Positions 9,536 to 18,784 of a stretch of DNA of 34,088 bases are shown piece by piece. A program made the position numbers and the translations under genes. The notes under the pieces are model-generated. The model worked only from the letters and a program-made list of their open reading frames with translations, ran no database searches and was not told where the DNA came from. The stretch lies in assembly GCA_030037335.1 (NCBI GenBank), contig JASHRN010000225.1, forward strand, positions 1 to 34,088, given 5' to 3'. The first letter of the stretch is position 1. Each line of letters starts with the position of its first letter. This stretch comes from Candidatus Acidiferrales bacterium (GTDB lineage: Bacteria; Acidobacteriota; Terriglobia; Acidiferrales; UBA7541).

Positions 9536-10977
9536 GGCTGCACCCCCTCGTCGCTCTGCTGCATAGGCATTGGGTGGCCCCCCGGCGGCCCAGGCGATGC
9601 GTCTTCGTGAATTTCGTAGCGCATGCCATCGACGAAAACGGTTTTGATTTTCGTCTTCTCGTTAAACAGATCACCATCCGTCACCACGAGATTTGCTACT
9701 TTGCCTTGCTCGATCGAGCCCATGCGGTCAGCGACGCCGAGAATGGTCGCGGGATTAATCGTCATCGCCTTTAGGGCATCATCGGGCGAAAGGCCAGCGT
9801 CGATGGCCTTCTTCACGTTTTTCAAAATGTCTTTCGGATTGGTGATGCCGCCGGAATAAAACGCGTACATCACGCCCGTTTTGGAAAGCGCCGCAGGAGT
9901 GGACGGAGCATGGTCCCAAAGGCGCAGCTCTCGAAGCGTGATGTCGTCCGGATCGCCGTTCTTGTCAATCTTTGGCCAGTTCACGTTGACGAACACAGGC
10001 ATTTTGCTCGCGGCAATTTCGCTCGAGAGCGCGTAACCTTCCTGCGCGCCGTACATCGCTGCATGGATCTGCCATTCATTTGCAAGGCGAATCGCGCGAT
10101 AGATGGCCAGTTTGTCGCCAGCCGGAAGCAAAATCAGTTCGTTATTTTTAAGCGCATCGCCAACAACAACTTCAGTGCGGTCATACGGCGGACGTTCGAG
10201 GCCGGATTGATGCGCCTTGTAAACGTCTTCCGCGTTTTGGTACCAGCGCGTGTCGATGAATACCTGGCGCACATAAGCCACCGCGCCCATGAGCGAACTC
10301 GGGAAACTCGCGAAATTGCCGGAAGTCTGAAAATCGATTCCGAGCGTGACACGCGGAGCAACAATCATGTTTCCGGCGCGCTCTTCGCCAAAATCAACGA
10401 TGGAGCCCTGGCCCGGGAAAATTCCGCCTTCTGGTTCAACGAGCGCTGTGGTGAACCCAGCATCGCGCCAGCTTTCAATGCGAGGATCTTCGGGATTCAA
10501 TTCATTCGCCGCCACAATCCACGGCGTTGTGAGCGGACGGTCTTGCGGGCCATTCGCAATTTCGACGGGAGCAGCAGCGCGCGGGCCGCGAGCGCGTCCG
10601 GCTGGCGCTGCATTTTCACCGCCGGGCAATCCAACCGTCGTGCCTGCGTCGATAAGCCCGGGATAAACGGTGAGTCCCGTGCCGTCAATCACCGCGGCTT
10701 CGGGAGGAATTTGCGCGTCCGGTCCGACGGCAGTGATGATGCCGTTGGCCATGACCACAGTTCCCTTCTCGATCACTGGGCCAGAGACGGGCACTATTCG
10801 GGCGCCTTTAATGGCGAAAAATCGCGGCTCGCCGGCTTTCGAAAGACCGGCAGAAACGGACAGTCCGCTTTGGTCTTGCTGTGCGAGCGCCGCGGGAGTA
10901 GCGCAAAGCATCGATATCGCGCAAATCGCACCAATGGCAAAAGCGGCGAGCAGGTGAATGCAGCTTGATTGCTTCAT
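9532..10977 (-). CDS. Secreted amidohydrolase-fold protein lacking metal ligands
   Basis: MKQSSCIHLLAAFAIGAICAISMLCATPAALAQ signal peptide; IKGARIVPVSGPVIEKGTVVMANGIITAVG; HxH position reads VYPGLIDAGTTVG; overlaps the next gene by 4 nt. Confidence 0.87.
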   Translation of the reverse strand: MKQSSCIHLLAAFAIGAICAISMLCATPAALAQQDQSGLSVSAGLSKAGEPRFFAIKGARIVPVSGPVIEKGTVVMANGIITAVGPDAQIPPEAAVIDGTGLTVYPGLIDAGTTVGLPGGENAAPAGRARGPRAAAPVEIANGPQDRPLTTPWIVAANELNPEDPRIESWRDAGFTTALVEPEGGIFPGQGSIVDFGEERAGNMIVAPRVTLGIDFQTSGNFASFPSSLMGAVAYVRQVFIDTRWYQNAEDVYKAHQSGLERPPYDRTEVVVGDALKNNELILLPAGDKLAIYRAIRLANEWQIHAAMYGAQEGYALSSEIAASKMPVFVNVNWPKIDKNGDPDDITLRELRLWDHAPSTPAALSKTGVMYAFYSGGITNPKDILKNVKKAIDAGLSPDDALKAMTINPATILGVADRMGSIEQGKVANLVVTDGDLFNEKTKIKTVFVDGMRYEIHEDASPGPPGGHPMPMQQSDEGVQP

Positions 10978-11115
10978 TTCACACCCCGGCATGCGAATGA
11001 TTTGCTTTTTCAGGACCCACCCCTGAGCTTGGAAATAAGTGTCAGAGACGGCAGATGCTAATGGGAGGTTTCACCGAAGTCAACTGTCCTGCAGTGGGCA
11101 TTGAAGCGAAAAGGA

Positions 11116-11139
11116 ATGGGCGGCTGGTTCGCCGCCCAT
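11116..11139 (-). terminator. Intrinsic terminator for the 11162-11746 gene
   Basis: ATGGGCGGC-N6-GCCGCCCAT hairpin (9-bp stem) followed on the minus strand by TCCTTTTCGCTT. Confidence 0.65.
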
Positions 11140-11161
11140 CCAATGCTTTCACAAACAAGAA

Positions 11162-11746
11162 TTATGCGGGGCCGAGATACAACACGTGCACGTATGTGCC
11201 GAGCCGGACGTTATAAGCCAAATACCAACCGGGATTGTCCGGATCGAGATAAAGGACGATGTCGTCGGAGTCCCACAGCCAATCCGAGCAATAATCCACA
11301 TCATACGGAGCGACGCTCCAGAAATAAGCCCCGAACTGGAAACGCGATGGGCCGCCGCCAACGAGGCGATAAACGTAGCTGCGACCAATCTCACCGGGAA
11401 AATGGCCGTGTTCCCACGGATGAGACAGATGATAGTGCGGGCTCGGCCCACGGCCGACCCAGGTGTCCGTGCCAGGGTGAACGTGAGGCGCCGCCGGATG
11501 TCCAGCGCGGTCGCTGTAATTGGGTCGCTGATTGCTCTGCGGTTGACGCGCCGGAGTCACCGGCCGAGGCGTTGGACGCGGGCCGCGCGCGGGAACGTAG
11601 CCGTGGCCGACCTGCGGCACGGAACGCGCTTGCGGACGCGACTGTCGCTGGGGCGCTGGTCTAGCCGCAGGATGTTGCTGCGCGGCGACGGCAGACATCG
11701 AGCACAGAAAGAAAATCGCGGATCCGATTCCGATGAGTTTCTTCAT
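11162..11746 (-). CDS. Secreted Pro/His-rich hypothetical protein
   Basis: MKKLIGIGSAIFFLCSMSAVAAQQ signal peptide, Pro/Arg/Gln-rich linker, aromatic C-terminal domain (HLSHPWEHGHFPGEIGRSYVYRLVGGGPSRFQFGAYFWSVAPYDVDYCSDWLWDSDDIVLYLDPDNPGWYLAYNVRLGTYVHVLYLG). Confidence 0.75.
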   Translation of the reverse strand: MKKLIGIGSAIFFLCSMSAVAAQQHPAARPAPQRQSRPQARSVPQVGHGYVPARGPRPTPRPVTPARQPQSNQRPNYSDRAGHPAAPHVHPGTDTWVGRGPSPHYHLSHPWEHGHFPGEIGRSYVYRLVGGGPSRFQFGAYFWSVAPYDVDYCSDWLWDSDDIVLYLDPDNPGWYLAYNVRLGTYVHVLYLGPA

Positions 11747-11877
11747 GAAATCCTCCAAGGCTGGCTCCGCCCACTATACGCATTTTGGCAATGGAGTCAC
11801 GAATTTTTCGCGCGGCGGTTCGTCAGAAATAGATATTCGGTATGATCTCCGTGGTGATTAAAAGAGCCGAGCCAGGC

Positions 11878-12861
11878 ATGACCGACTACCGACACCTGCC
11901 CAAAATTGAATTGCATTGCCACTTGGATTCCTCTGTTCGCATTGCCACTGTTACTGAGATTGGAAACGAACTTGGTTTGCCTTTGCCGGATCCAATCGAG
12001 TCGGCCCTTGTTGCGCCAGGGGTTTGCCTGGAATTGGCCGATTACCTTCGCCGGATCGACTTGGCGCTCGAAGTGATGCAGCAGCGGAAACATTTAATTC
12101 GCATTGCGCGAGAATTTGTCGAGGACTTGCATGTAGATAGAGTAACTTACGGAGAAGTACGATTTGCACCGCAACTTCACACGCGCGGAGGGCTGCGGCT
12201 GCAGGAAGTCGTCGAGGCCGTCAGCCAAGGACTCGCCGAGGGTATGGAGAAAACCGGTGTTCGCGTGGGGCTGATCCTTTGTTGCTTACGGCACGAGGAC
12301 CCAGAGACCAGTCTTGCCATCGCGCGTCTCGCGATCGCAAACGCCAACGTCGTTTGCGGACTCGATTTGGCAGGAGACGAAGCGCGTTACCCCGGTGCGC
12401 CTCACCGGGCGGCATTCGATCTCGCTCGCAGCACAGGCTTGCGGAGAACGGTACACGCGGGAGAAGCAAGCGGTGCGGAGAGCGTCCGGGAAGCAATCGA
12501 ACTCTTAGGCGCGGAGCGAATTGGGCACGGCGTAAGAATCGAGGAGTCGCCTGAGCTTGTGGAATACGTACGCGAACGCGAGATCACTCTCGAAATGTGC
12601 CCGCTTTCCAATTATCAAACGCGAGCTGTATTAAGTCTGGCAAGGCATCCGATCGACGGTTTGCTACGAAAAAATGTGCGCGTCACAGTCAGCACGGACG
12701 CGCGCACCGTCTCACAGACTACTGTGACGTCAGAATTTGAGCGACTAGAAAAACTGTTTGGTTGGGGCCTCGATGAGTTCTCTCGCTGCCAGAAAAACGC
12801 GGCAAACGGCGCCTTCATTTCTTCCACCGAGCGATCTGCGCTGCTTGCAAGGCTGACTTGA
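11878..12861 (+). CDS. Adenosine deaminase family protein
   Basis: HLPKIELHCHLDSSVRIATV; VCGLDLAGDEARYPG; LRRTVHAGEASGAESVREAIELLGAERIGHGVRI; LEMCPLSNYQT; VTVSTDARTVS. ATG at 11878 preferred by homology to family N-termini; exact substrate unknown. Confidence 0.88.
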   Translation: MTDYRHLPKIELHCHLDSSVRIATVTEIGNELGLPLPDPIESALVAPGVCLELADYLRRIDLALEVMQQRKHLIRIAREFVEDLHVDRVTYGEVRFAPQLHTRGGLRLQEVVEAVSQGLAEGMEKTGVRVGLILCCLRHEDPETSLAIARLAIANANVVCGLDLAGDEARYPGAPHRAAFDLARSTGLRRTVHAGEASGAESVREAIELLGAERIGHGVRIEESPELVEYVREREITLEMCPLSNYQTRAVLSLARHPIDGLLRKNVRVTVSTDARTVSQTTVTSEFERLEKLFGWGLDEFSRCQKNAANGAFISSTERSALLARLT

Positions 12862-12878
12862 ACGCTCTCCGCGAACCG

Positions 12879-15305
12879 TTAATTTCTTAAGGGTTTGCCG
12901 GTTTTTAATGTATACGCGATGCGCTCTTGGGTCTTGCGTTCGCCGCAGAGAGACACGAAGGCTTCACGTTCGAGGTCGAGGACGTACTGTTCGGAGACGG
13001 TCTGCGAAGCGGAGAGCGCGCCGCCGGCAAGAACATTCGCCAGCTTGCGCGCGACCAGGGCGTCATAGTCGGAGATGTATTCGCCGCGCAGCATTTGATG
13101 AATAGCGAGCTTCGCGGCAGCGAGCATTTCTTCCCCGAGGACGCGGATCTGTGGCGGCGCGGGCGGATGGTATCCGGCGCGGAACATCGCCAGCACGGTC
13201 TGCTTGGCGTCGCCGACAAGCCGGTCACGGTTCATGGCAATGGCGTCGGACGGACGCAAATAGCCAAGCGCGCGACACTCTTCCGCGCTGGTGCCGACTT
13301 TCGCCATAGCGATGTTTTCGAAAATCGGCTTCATGGCGTGGAACAAATCCAAGTCTTCACCTCCGGCGGCATGTTCATTCGCGCGAATGAGCATTTCCTT
13401 TGAGCCGCCTCCTGCGGGAATCAGGCCCACGCCAGTTTCGACAAGACCGATGTAGGCTTCAGCGGCGGCGTGAATGCGCGCGGCGTGGAGGCTGATTTCG
13501 CAGCCGCCTCCAAGAGCCATGCCTTGCGGAGCGGCGATCACGGGACGTGGCGCATATTTAATGGCCATGTTGACGTTCTGAAATTGCCGCACAGCAGTGT
13601 GAATGTCATCCCACTCCTGCTCTTGCGCGCTGACGAGCAAGAGCATCAGGTTCGCGCCCACGGAAAAATTCACCGCTTGATTGGCGATGACCATGGCCTC
13701 GAAATCGCTGCGCAGGCGCTTCAGGCCGGCGTGCAGCATGGCGACAATATCGCCGCCGATGGCGTTCATTTTGGAATGAAACTCGCAGCAAAGCACGCCG
13801 TCGCCCAGATCGATGAGGCTCGCACCGGAATTCCCTTCCACCACCTTCGATTGCTCGCGCAGCGATTTCAAAATGATTATGCCGGGTGGTTCTTCGAGTG
13901 GCCTGTATAACGCCGATGCAAGATCAAAATAGCTTGTGCGGCCCTGAGCCGATTCGTAGAACGTTTTCTTTCCAGAGGCGCTGAGCGAATTCACCAGCGG
14001 CGGCAGGGACTTTCCCAGCATTTTGAGCATTTGCGACATGCGCTCGACGCCAACCGCATCCCAAATCTCGAACGGCCCAAGCTCCCATCCAAATCCCCAG
14101 CGCATCGCGCGGTCGACTTCGACGATGCGGTCAGCAATTTCCGGCACGCGCCGCGCGGCGTAAAGGCACATCTCCGAAAGCGCGCCCCAAATGAAACGCG
14201 CTGCTTTGTCGACCACTTTGCCGTCGAAAATCGGGTTCATGAACGAGCGCAGGCGTTCGCGCGTGTCTTCGATTAGCTTGCCTGATTCAATGGAGACAAA
14301 CTTTGATTTTTGGCGCGGGCGATACTCCATTCTTCTCCAGTCGAGCGCGAGGATTTCGTTCTCGCCGCTGGAATGTTTCTCGCGCTTGTAGAATCCGCTG
14401 CGCGTTTTCTCGCCGAGCCAGCCGCGTTTCATCATTTCTTCGATCAGTTGTGGCAATTTGTAAATTTCGCGCGACTCATCGTCAGGCACGCTGTCGTAAA
14501 TGTTGTGAACCACGTGAGCGAGCACGTCGAGACCCACCAAATCGGCGGTGCGAAACGTGGCGGACTTGGGCTGACCAATCGCGGGCCCGGTGCAAGCGTC
14601 CACGTCTTCAATCGAGAGATCGAGCTCCATCATCAGCCGTACGGCATTCAGCATCGAAAACGTGCCGATGCGATTGGCGATGAAATTTGGCGTGTCTTTT
14701 GCGGCCACCACGCCTTTGCCGAGGCGTAAATCGCAAAATTCATCGAGCGCGGCGAGAACTTCGGGCTTTGTACTTGGGCCGGGAATCAGCTCCACGAGCT
14801 TCATGTACCGTGGCGGATTGAAAAAATGCGTTCCCGCCCAGTGCGCTTGAAAATCGGCGGAGCGGCCTTCGGCGACAAGATGAATGGGAAGCCCCGAGGT
14901 ATTTGTTGTGACAATTGTTCCCGGCTTGCGATGCTGCTCGACACGCCCGAGCAAATCGCGCTTAATTTCCAGGTCTTCGACGACCGCTTCAATAATCCAG
15001 TGCGCGTCTCTGCACCAATCGAGATTGTCCTCAAAATTTCCGACTCGAATCAGCCGCGCAAAATCCACGACGAAAAATGCCGCGGGCCGCGATTTTTTCG
15101 CGGTTTCGATTCCGGCAAGCGCCAAACGATTACGGAAAGCGGGCGACTCGCGCGTCAGGCCCCTGCGCGTTTCCTCGGGCGTGAGTTCCCGCGGAACCAT
15201 GTCGAGCAAGGTGCACGGTACACCCGCATTGGCGAAATGCGCAGCAATGCGCGCGCCCATCGTTCCAGCGCCAAGAATCACCGCTTTTTCGATGCGAATG
15301 GCCAT
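12879..15305 (-). CDS. 3-hydroxyacyl-CoA dehydrogenase / enoyl-CoA hydratase bifunctional protein (FadN/FadB-like)
   Basis: MAIRIEKAVILGAGTMGARIAAHFANAGVPCTLLDM Rossmann fold; THFFNPPRYMKLVELI; C-terminal crotonase region (AAPQGMALGGGCEISLHAARIHAAAEAYIGLVETGVGLIPAGGGSKEML). Confidence 0.93.
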   Translation of the reverse strand: MAIRIEKAVILGAGTMGARIAAHFANAGVPCTLLDMVPRELTPEETRRGLTRESPAFRNRLALAGIETAKKSRPAAFFVVDFARLIRVGNFEDNLDWCRDAHWIIEAVVEDLEIKRDLLGRVEQHRKPGTIVTTNTSGLPIHLVAEGRSADFQAHWAGTHFFNPPRYMKLVELIPGPSTKPEVLAALDEFCDLRLGKGVVAAKDTPNFIANRIGTFSMLNAVRLMMELDLSIEDVDACTGPAIGQPKSATFRTADLVGLDVLAHVVHNIYDSVPDDESREIYKLPQLIEEMMKRGWLGEKTRSGFYKREKHSSGENEILALDWRRMEYRPRQKSKFVSIESGKLIEDTRERLRSFMNPIFDGKVVDKAARFIWGALSEMCLYAARRVPEIADRIVEVDRAMRWGFGWELGPFEIWDAVGVERMSQMLKMLGKSLPPLVNSLSASGKKTFYESAQGRTSYFDLASALYRPLEEPPGIIILKSLREQSKVVEGNSGASLIDLGDGVLCCEFHSKMNAIGGDIVAMLHAGLKRLRSDFEAMVIANQAVNFSVGANLMLLLVSAQEQEWDDIHTAVRQFQNVNMAIKYAPRPVIAAPQGMALGGGCEISLHAARIHAAAEAYIGLVETGVGLIPAGGGSKEMLIRANEHAAGGEDLDLFHAMKPIFENIAMAKVGTSAEECRALGYLRPSDAIAMNRDRLVGDAKQTVLAMFRAGYHPPAPPQIRVLGEEMLAAAKLAIHQMLRGEYISDYDALVARKLANVLAGGALSASQTVSEQYVLDLEREAFVSLCGERKTQERIAYTLKTGKPLRN

Positions 15306-15410
15306 AAGGCAGGCTGACACAGGAGGTTACAGAAACGGGTATTCGCCGGTCAACCGGAAAGCACTGCAACTTTATAGGGGCTAAAATGTTCTATATAGAG
15401 AGGGATTAAC

Positions 15411-16349
15411 GTGGGTAACGTCCTGCGTTGGATCGGCTCAGCCGTAAAAGGGATTCGCAGCTTCGCTTATCGCGAGGCGCACGAGGAAGGGCGTCCGGTT
15501 GTTGGCGTGGCTCTCGGCGGAGGCTTCGCACGCGGGATTGCGCATCTGGGCGTGCTGCGAGTCTTCGAAGAAAATGCGATTCCTATCGATCTTCTAGCTG
15601 GCACGAGCATAGGCGCGCTGGTCGGCGCCGCTTACGCAGGAGGCGCCACGCTCGATGCGCTCGAGCAGCAGGCCATCCTCACTCACTTCCGCGATTTTGG
15701 CCGCTGGACCATTTCGCGCATGGGCATGGCCACCAACGAGCGGCTGGAAGCATTCCTGAGGCGATTCACCAGTGTGCATACATTCGAGGAGATGAAGATC
15801 CCGTTCGGCATCGTCGCGACGGATCTGCTTACAGGCCAAACGGTGTGCTTCACAAAAGGCGAAGTGGGTCCGCCGCTGCGCGCCTCGTGCGCTTACCCGG
15901 GACTTTTTATACCGGTCGAGCACGAAGGCCGAATCCTGGTCGACGGATTTCTCACCGAGCATGTTCCAGCGGAATCGCTCCGCCGCATGGGCGCGGATGT
16001 GGTGATTGCCGTTCACCTCGATCCAGGCCAGCCGGATCAAAAACCAAAAAATACAATTGAAGTGATTGGGCGCTCGTTCTCGATTATTCAAGAGCAAACG
16101 CCGCCGCGCTGGCTGCGTTATGCCGACGTGATCCTTGAGCCGGTGGTGAAGGATATTCACTGGGACGATTTTCAGAGAACGCCGGAACTGGTTGCCGCGG
16201 GAATGGCCGCGGCGCGAGCCGCGCTGCCGGAAATCAGGATGGCGCTAAAGCGGCCTGTGCCCACGTTGCGACGCGTTGAACACCAGGAGACGCCGAAGCA
16301 AGTCGCGTTGATCGAAGACAGCCCTGAAATGGTCGCGCGAAGGAAATAA
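15411..16349 (+). CDS. Patatin-like phospholipase family protein (RssA-like)
   Basis: VALGGGFARGIAHLGVL oxyanion loop, LLAGTSIGALVGAAYAGG (GxSxG), LVDGFLTEHVP (Asp-Gly). GTG start. Confidence 0.93.
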   Translation: MGNVLRWIGSAVKGIRSFAYREAHEEGRPVVGVALGGGFARGIAHLGVLRVFEENAIPIDLLAGTSIGALVGAAYAGGATLDALEQQAILTHFRDFGRWTISRMGMATNERLEAFLRRFTSVHTFEEMKIPFGIVATDLLTGQTVCFTKGEVGPPLRASCAYPGLFIPVEHEGRILVDGFLTEHVPAESLRRMGADVVIAVHLDPGQPDQKPKNTIEVIGRSFSIIQEQTPPRWLRYADVILEPVVKDIHWDDFQRTPELVAAGMAAARAALPEIRMALKRPVPTLRRVEHQETPKQVALIEDSPEMVARRK

Positions 16350-16365
16350 GTGGGGTTGTCGCGAG

Positions 16366-16626
16366 TTACAGCGGCTGAATTTCAATGGTGACCGACTTGC
16401 CGTTGGCTTTGCCTCGCTTGGTCAGCCATTCGCCGAAAGCGGCCGCGAATCGCTCAGCATTCACTTTCAGGCTGGCTTCGATCCGGCCTTCCGCAATCGG
16501 TAACGTGTCGTCGAATTCCGCCGAACCCGTAAAGTTGCGCATGCAAAAAGCGTCCAGCCAGTCGAGCGGACAAGGCTTTCGCTCGCCATCAATGACAGCG
16601 TCAACTTTCAGTTTCCTCGCGTACAT
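16366..16626 (-). CDS. Hypothetical 86-aa protein
   Basis: ORF filling the gap between flanking genes, with an extended -10 (TGCTATACT) 6 nt before its ATG. Confidence 0.6.
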   Translation of the reverse strand: MYARKLKVDAVIDGERKPCPLDWLDAFCMRNFTGSAEFDDTLPIAEGRIEASLKVNAERFAAAFGEWLTKRGKANGKSVTIEIQPL

Positions 16627-16632
16627 TCGCGC

Positions 16633-16641
16633 AGTATAGCA
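16633..16641 (-). promoter_or_regulatory. Extended -10 element TGCTATACT positioned for a leaderless transcript
   Basis: Minus strand TGC-TATACT, 6 nt, then the ATG of the 86-aa ORF at 16626. Confidence 0.45.
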
Positions 16642-16691
16642 CCTGCGTTGTTTACTGATTTTGCTTCAAAAGGACGAACAAGCAATGACGG

Positions 16692-18413
16692 CTATTTTTG
16701 AGAAGAGGGAGCGGCAGCCGCAGCGCCAACTTGCCCACCGATGATTTCCCCGGAAACGATGATTTCAACGCGGCGGTTTTGCCGTCGGCCTGTGGCAGTA
16801 TCGTTGCTGGAGACAGGATTTGACTTTCCGTAACCCACGGATGTGACCGCACCGGGATCGACTCCCTGCGTGAGCATGTACGCGCGGACCGTGCCGGCGC
16901 GATTTTCGGAGAGCGATTGATTGTACGTGTCGCTGCCGATACTGTCCGTGTAGCCTTCGACTTGCAGCTTTAATCCCGGATGCGCTTCCACGATGCCGGA
17001 AAGTTTCGCCAGCGCCTCGCGCGCAGCAGGCTGGAGATCGAATTTCGCCGTCTCGAAGAGCACATCGGCCATATTCACCTTGAGCCCGCGTGGGGTGTCG
17101 GTGGTTGGCAGAATGCGGTTGAACTGCTGCAGAAGCGTGGCGCGCAACTCCTCTTTCTCCTGTTCGGAACGCGCTGCGGCTGCTTGAGCAGCGAGTGCAG
17201 CGGCTTGCGCTTGCGCGGCGGCTGCTTGCGCTTGAGCCGCAGCTTGGCGGTCCTGCTGGGCCTTTGCTTCCGCGAGCGCCTGAGCTTGCGCTTCCGCCTG
17301 TGCTTTCGCAGCGGAAGCGGCAGCGGCTTGCGCCTCGGCTTGGGCCTGCAGTTCGGCTTTCTCCTTATCCAATTCAGCTTGCTGCCGAGCAGCGGCTTCC
17401 TGCTGCGCTTTCGCCTCAGCCAATGCCTGCGCCTGCGCTTCTTGCTGAGCAATCAACTCCGCCTTGGCCTTTTCCAATTCGGCGGTCTGGCGGGCAATCT
17501 CGTCCTGTTGCTGTTTCGCGGCAGCGGCAGCGGCGGCCGCCTTGGCATCGGCAGCCTGTTGCTCTTCGGCAGCGCGCTCGGCGGCTGCTTTTTCTTCGGC
17601 TATACGCTGAACGGTGACCTGTCGCGCATCTGCGGCGTTTTCGACAGCGTCACGCGCGCTCTGGGCCGCCTGCTTGCGATCGCCTTTGTGCGCGAACATC
17701 ATTTCGGAATTCGTCAGCGAGGTTTGCGCCCGCGCAAACGCATCGGCAGCATACTTGGAAGCTCCGGCGGTCGCCGCAATCGCTACCGCATTTCGCGCTT
17801 CGAGTAATTCCAGCGGGGTGTCTGGCGTCGCGAAGCCCTGGTTCGCGGCTCCGTTCGACGAATACGCGTCGCGGCTAGCTAGTTCGATACTTGGAGTGAT
17901 TTTCTCGATTGTCCCGCTCGTGGTTGGCAGTGTGGAATTTTCCAAAACCACAAGGCTGCTCGGCTGAGTCACCGCATAATACGGCTCGGCCGTAACGATC
18001 ATCCCGAACGTCTGCAGCGCGGTGCTCGCTTGAATTTTGCTGGTCAGTCCATTCAACAGAATTTCGCCCAGATTGCTGGCTTTGCCTTCCGGCGTAATAG
18101 CCCATAAAACATAAGTGAGATATGCGCCACCGAATTTCTGTGCGGGCATAAGATTCGTGAACTTTGCTTCGATCGCCAGGCGCCCTTGTTTGCTTTCGAT
18201 TTTCGCCTCGCCCTTCGCACCCACCAGCAGCGGCGTGCATTCGAACCCAATTTCCGTCGAGCCGCGTTGATAGCTGACAACCGTCAGCGAGCTGCCGATG
18301 ACGCTTTGCGCATAGACAGACGCGCTCGATTGTGGCGCGCTCTGCTGCGCTGGAGTCAGGGGAGCAACAAATAACATCGCGGCTCCAAGGAACATGGCGG
18401 CAAACGTCTTCAT
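16692..18413 (-). CDS. DUF4398-like / OmpA family protein with long Ala/Gln/Lys-rich coiled coil
   Basis: MKTFAAMFLGAAMLFVAPLTPAQQ signal; DUF4398-like AADAFARAQTSLTNSEMMFAHKGDRKQAAQSARDAVENAADAR; OmpA C-terminus LKLQVEGYTDSIGSDTYNQSLSENRAGTVRAYMLTQGV...GRRQNRRVEIIV; AAGGAG SD. Confidence 0.92.
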   Translation of the reverse strand: MKTFAAMFLGAAMLFVAPLTPAQQSAPQSSASVYAQSVIGSSLTVVSYQRGSTEIGFECTPLLVGAKGEAKIESKQGRLAIEAKFTNLMPAQKFGGAYLTYVLWAITPEGKASNLGEILLNGLTSKIQASTALQTFGMIVTAEPYYAVTQPSSLVVLENSTLPTTSGTIEKITPSIELASRDAYSSNGAANQGFATPDTPLELLEARNAVAIAATAGASKYAADAFARAQTSLTNSEMMFAHKGDRKQAAQSARDAVENAADARQVTVQRIAEEKAAAERAAEEQQAADAKAAAAAAAAKQQQDEIARQTAELEKAKAELIAQQEAQAQALAEAKAQQEAAARQQAELDKEKAELQAQAEAQAAAASAAKAQAEAQAQALAEAKAQQDRQAAAQAQAAAAQAQAAALAAQAAAARSEQEKEELRATLLQQFNRILPTTDTPRGLKVNMADVLFETAKFDLQPAAREALAKLSGIVEAHPGLKLQVEGYTDSIGSDTYNQSLSENRAGTVRAYMLTQGVDPGAVTSVGYGKSNPVSSNDTATGRRQNRRVEIIVSGEIIGGQVGAAAAAPSSQK

Positions 18414-18784
18414 GGTCGTGCTCCTTCAAAATTCCGATCAAACAGTGGCGATGGATGTCAGGGATATAGGGCGACTTAAGTTGCACTTAACGGTAGCAGG
18501 AACGGAAGCAGGAGGTAAATGGGGTAGGGCGCTACGATTGTCGTAAGGGTACAAGGCGCACCGCGTCCGAAGCAACGGCTCACATCGTTAACCTCCCCAG
18601 CACACCTGATACAGTTGGCGTGCGCCAAATTCTTGATTTTCCACAGCGGCCAGCCTAAACTTTATATTTTATTGCGTTTGCAATACTTGAAGGCAGACCG
18701 AAAGTCGAATGCGACGCGCAAGGGCCCTACCGAATCTTGAACTTGTGGGCGACTCCCCGCGCCAATCAAAACCAGGAGGCTAAA

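Noticed and set aside
8309-10968. Long plus-strand ORFs (354 aa at 8309-9373, 352 aa at 9910-10968) opposite the amidohydrolases
   Set aside because: They are antisense to clear homologs, lack recognisable motifs, and are expected from GC-rich codon usage with few stops on the opposite strand.
17150-17620. Short tandem-like repeats that could be read as a CRISPR or VNTR array
   Set aside because: Units are irregular and in frame, encoding Ala/Gln/Lys/Glu coiled coil; no spacer-repeat periodicity.
16980-17807. Plus-strand 275-aa Leu/Gly/Arg-rich ORF opposite the OmpA coiled coil
   Set aside because: It is the reverse complement of the low-complexity Ala/Gln/Lys repeat; composition artefact.
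18414-18784. Possible tRNA, riboswitch or sRNA in the 370-bp intergenic region
   Set aside because: No cloverleaf, T-loop (GGTTCRANYCC) or recognisable riboswitch core seen by eye; only small dyads.
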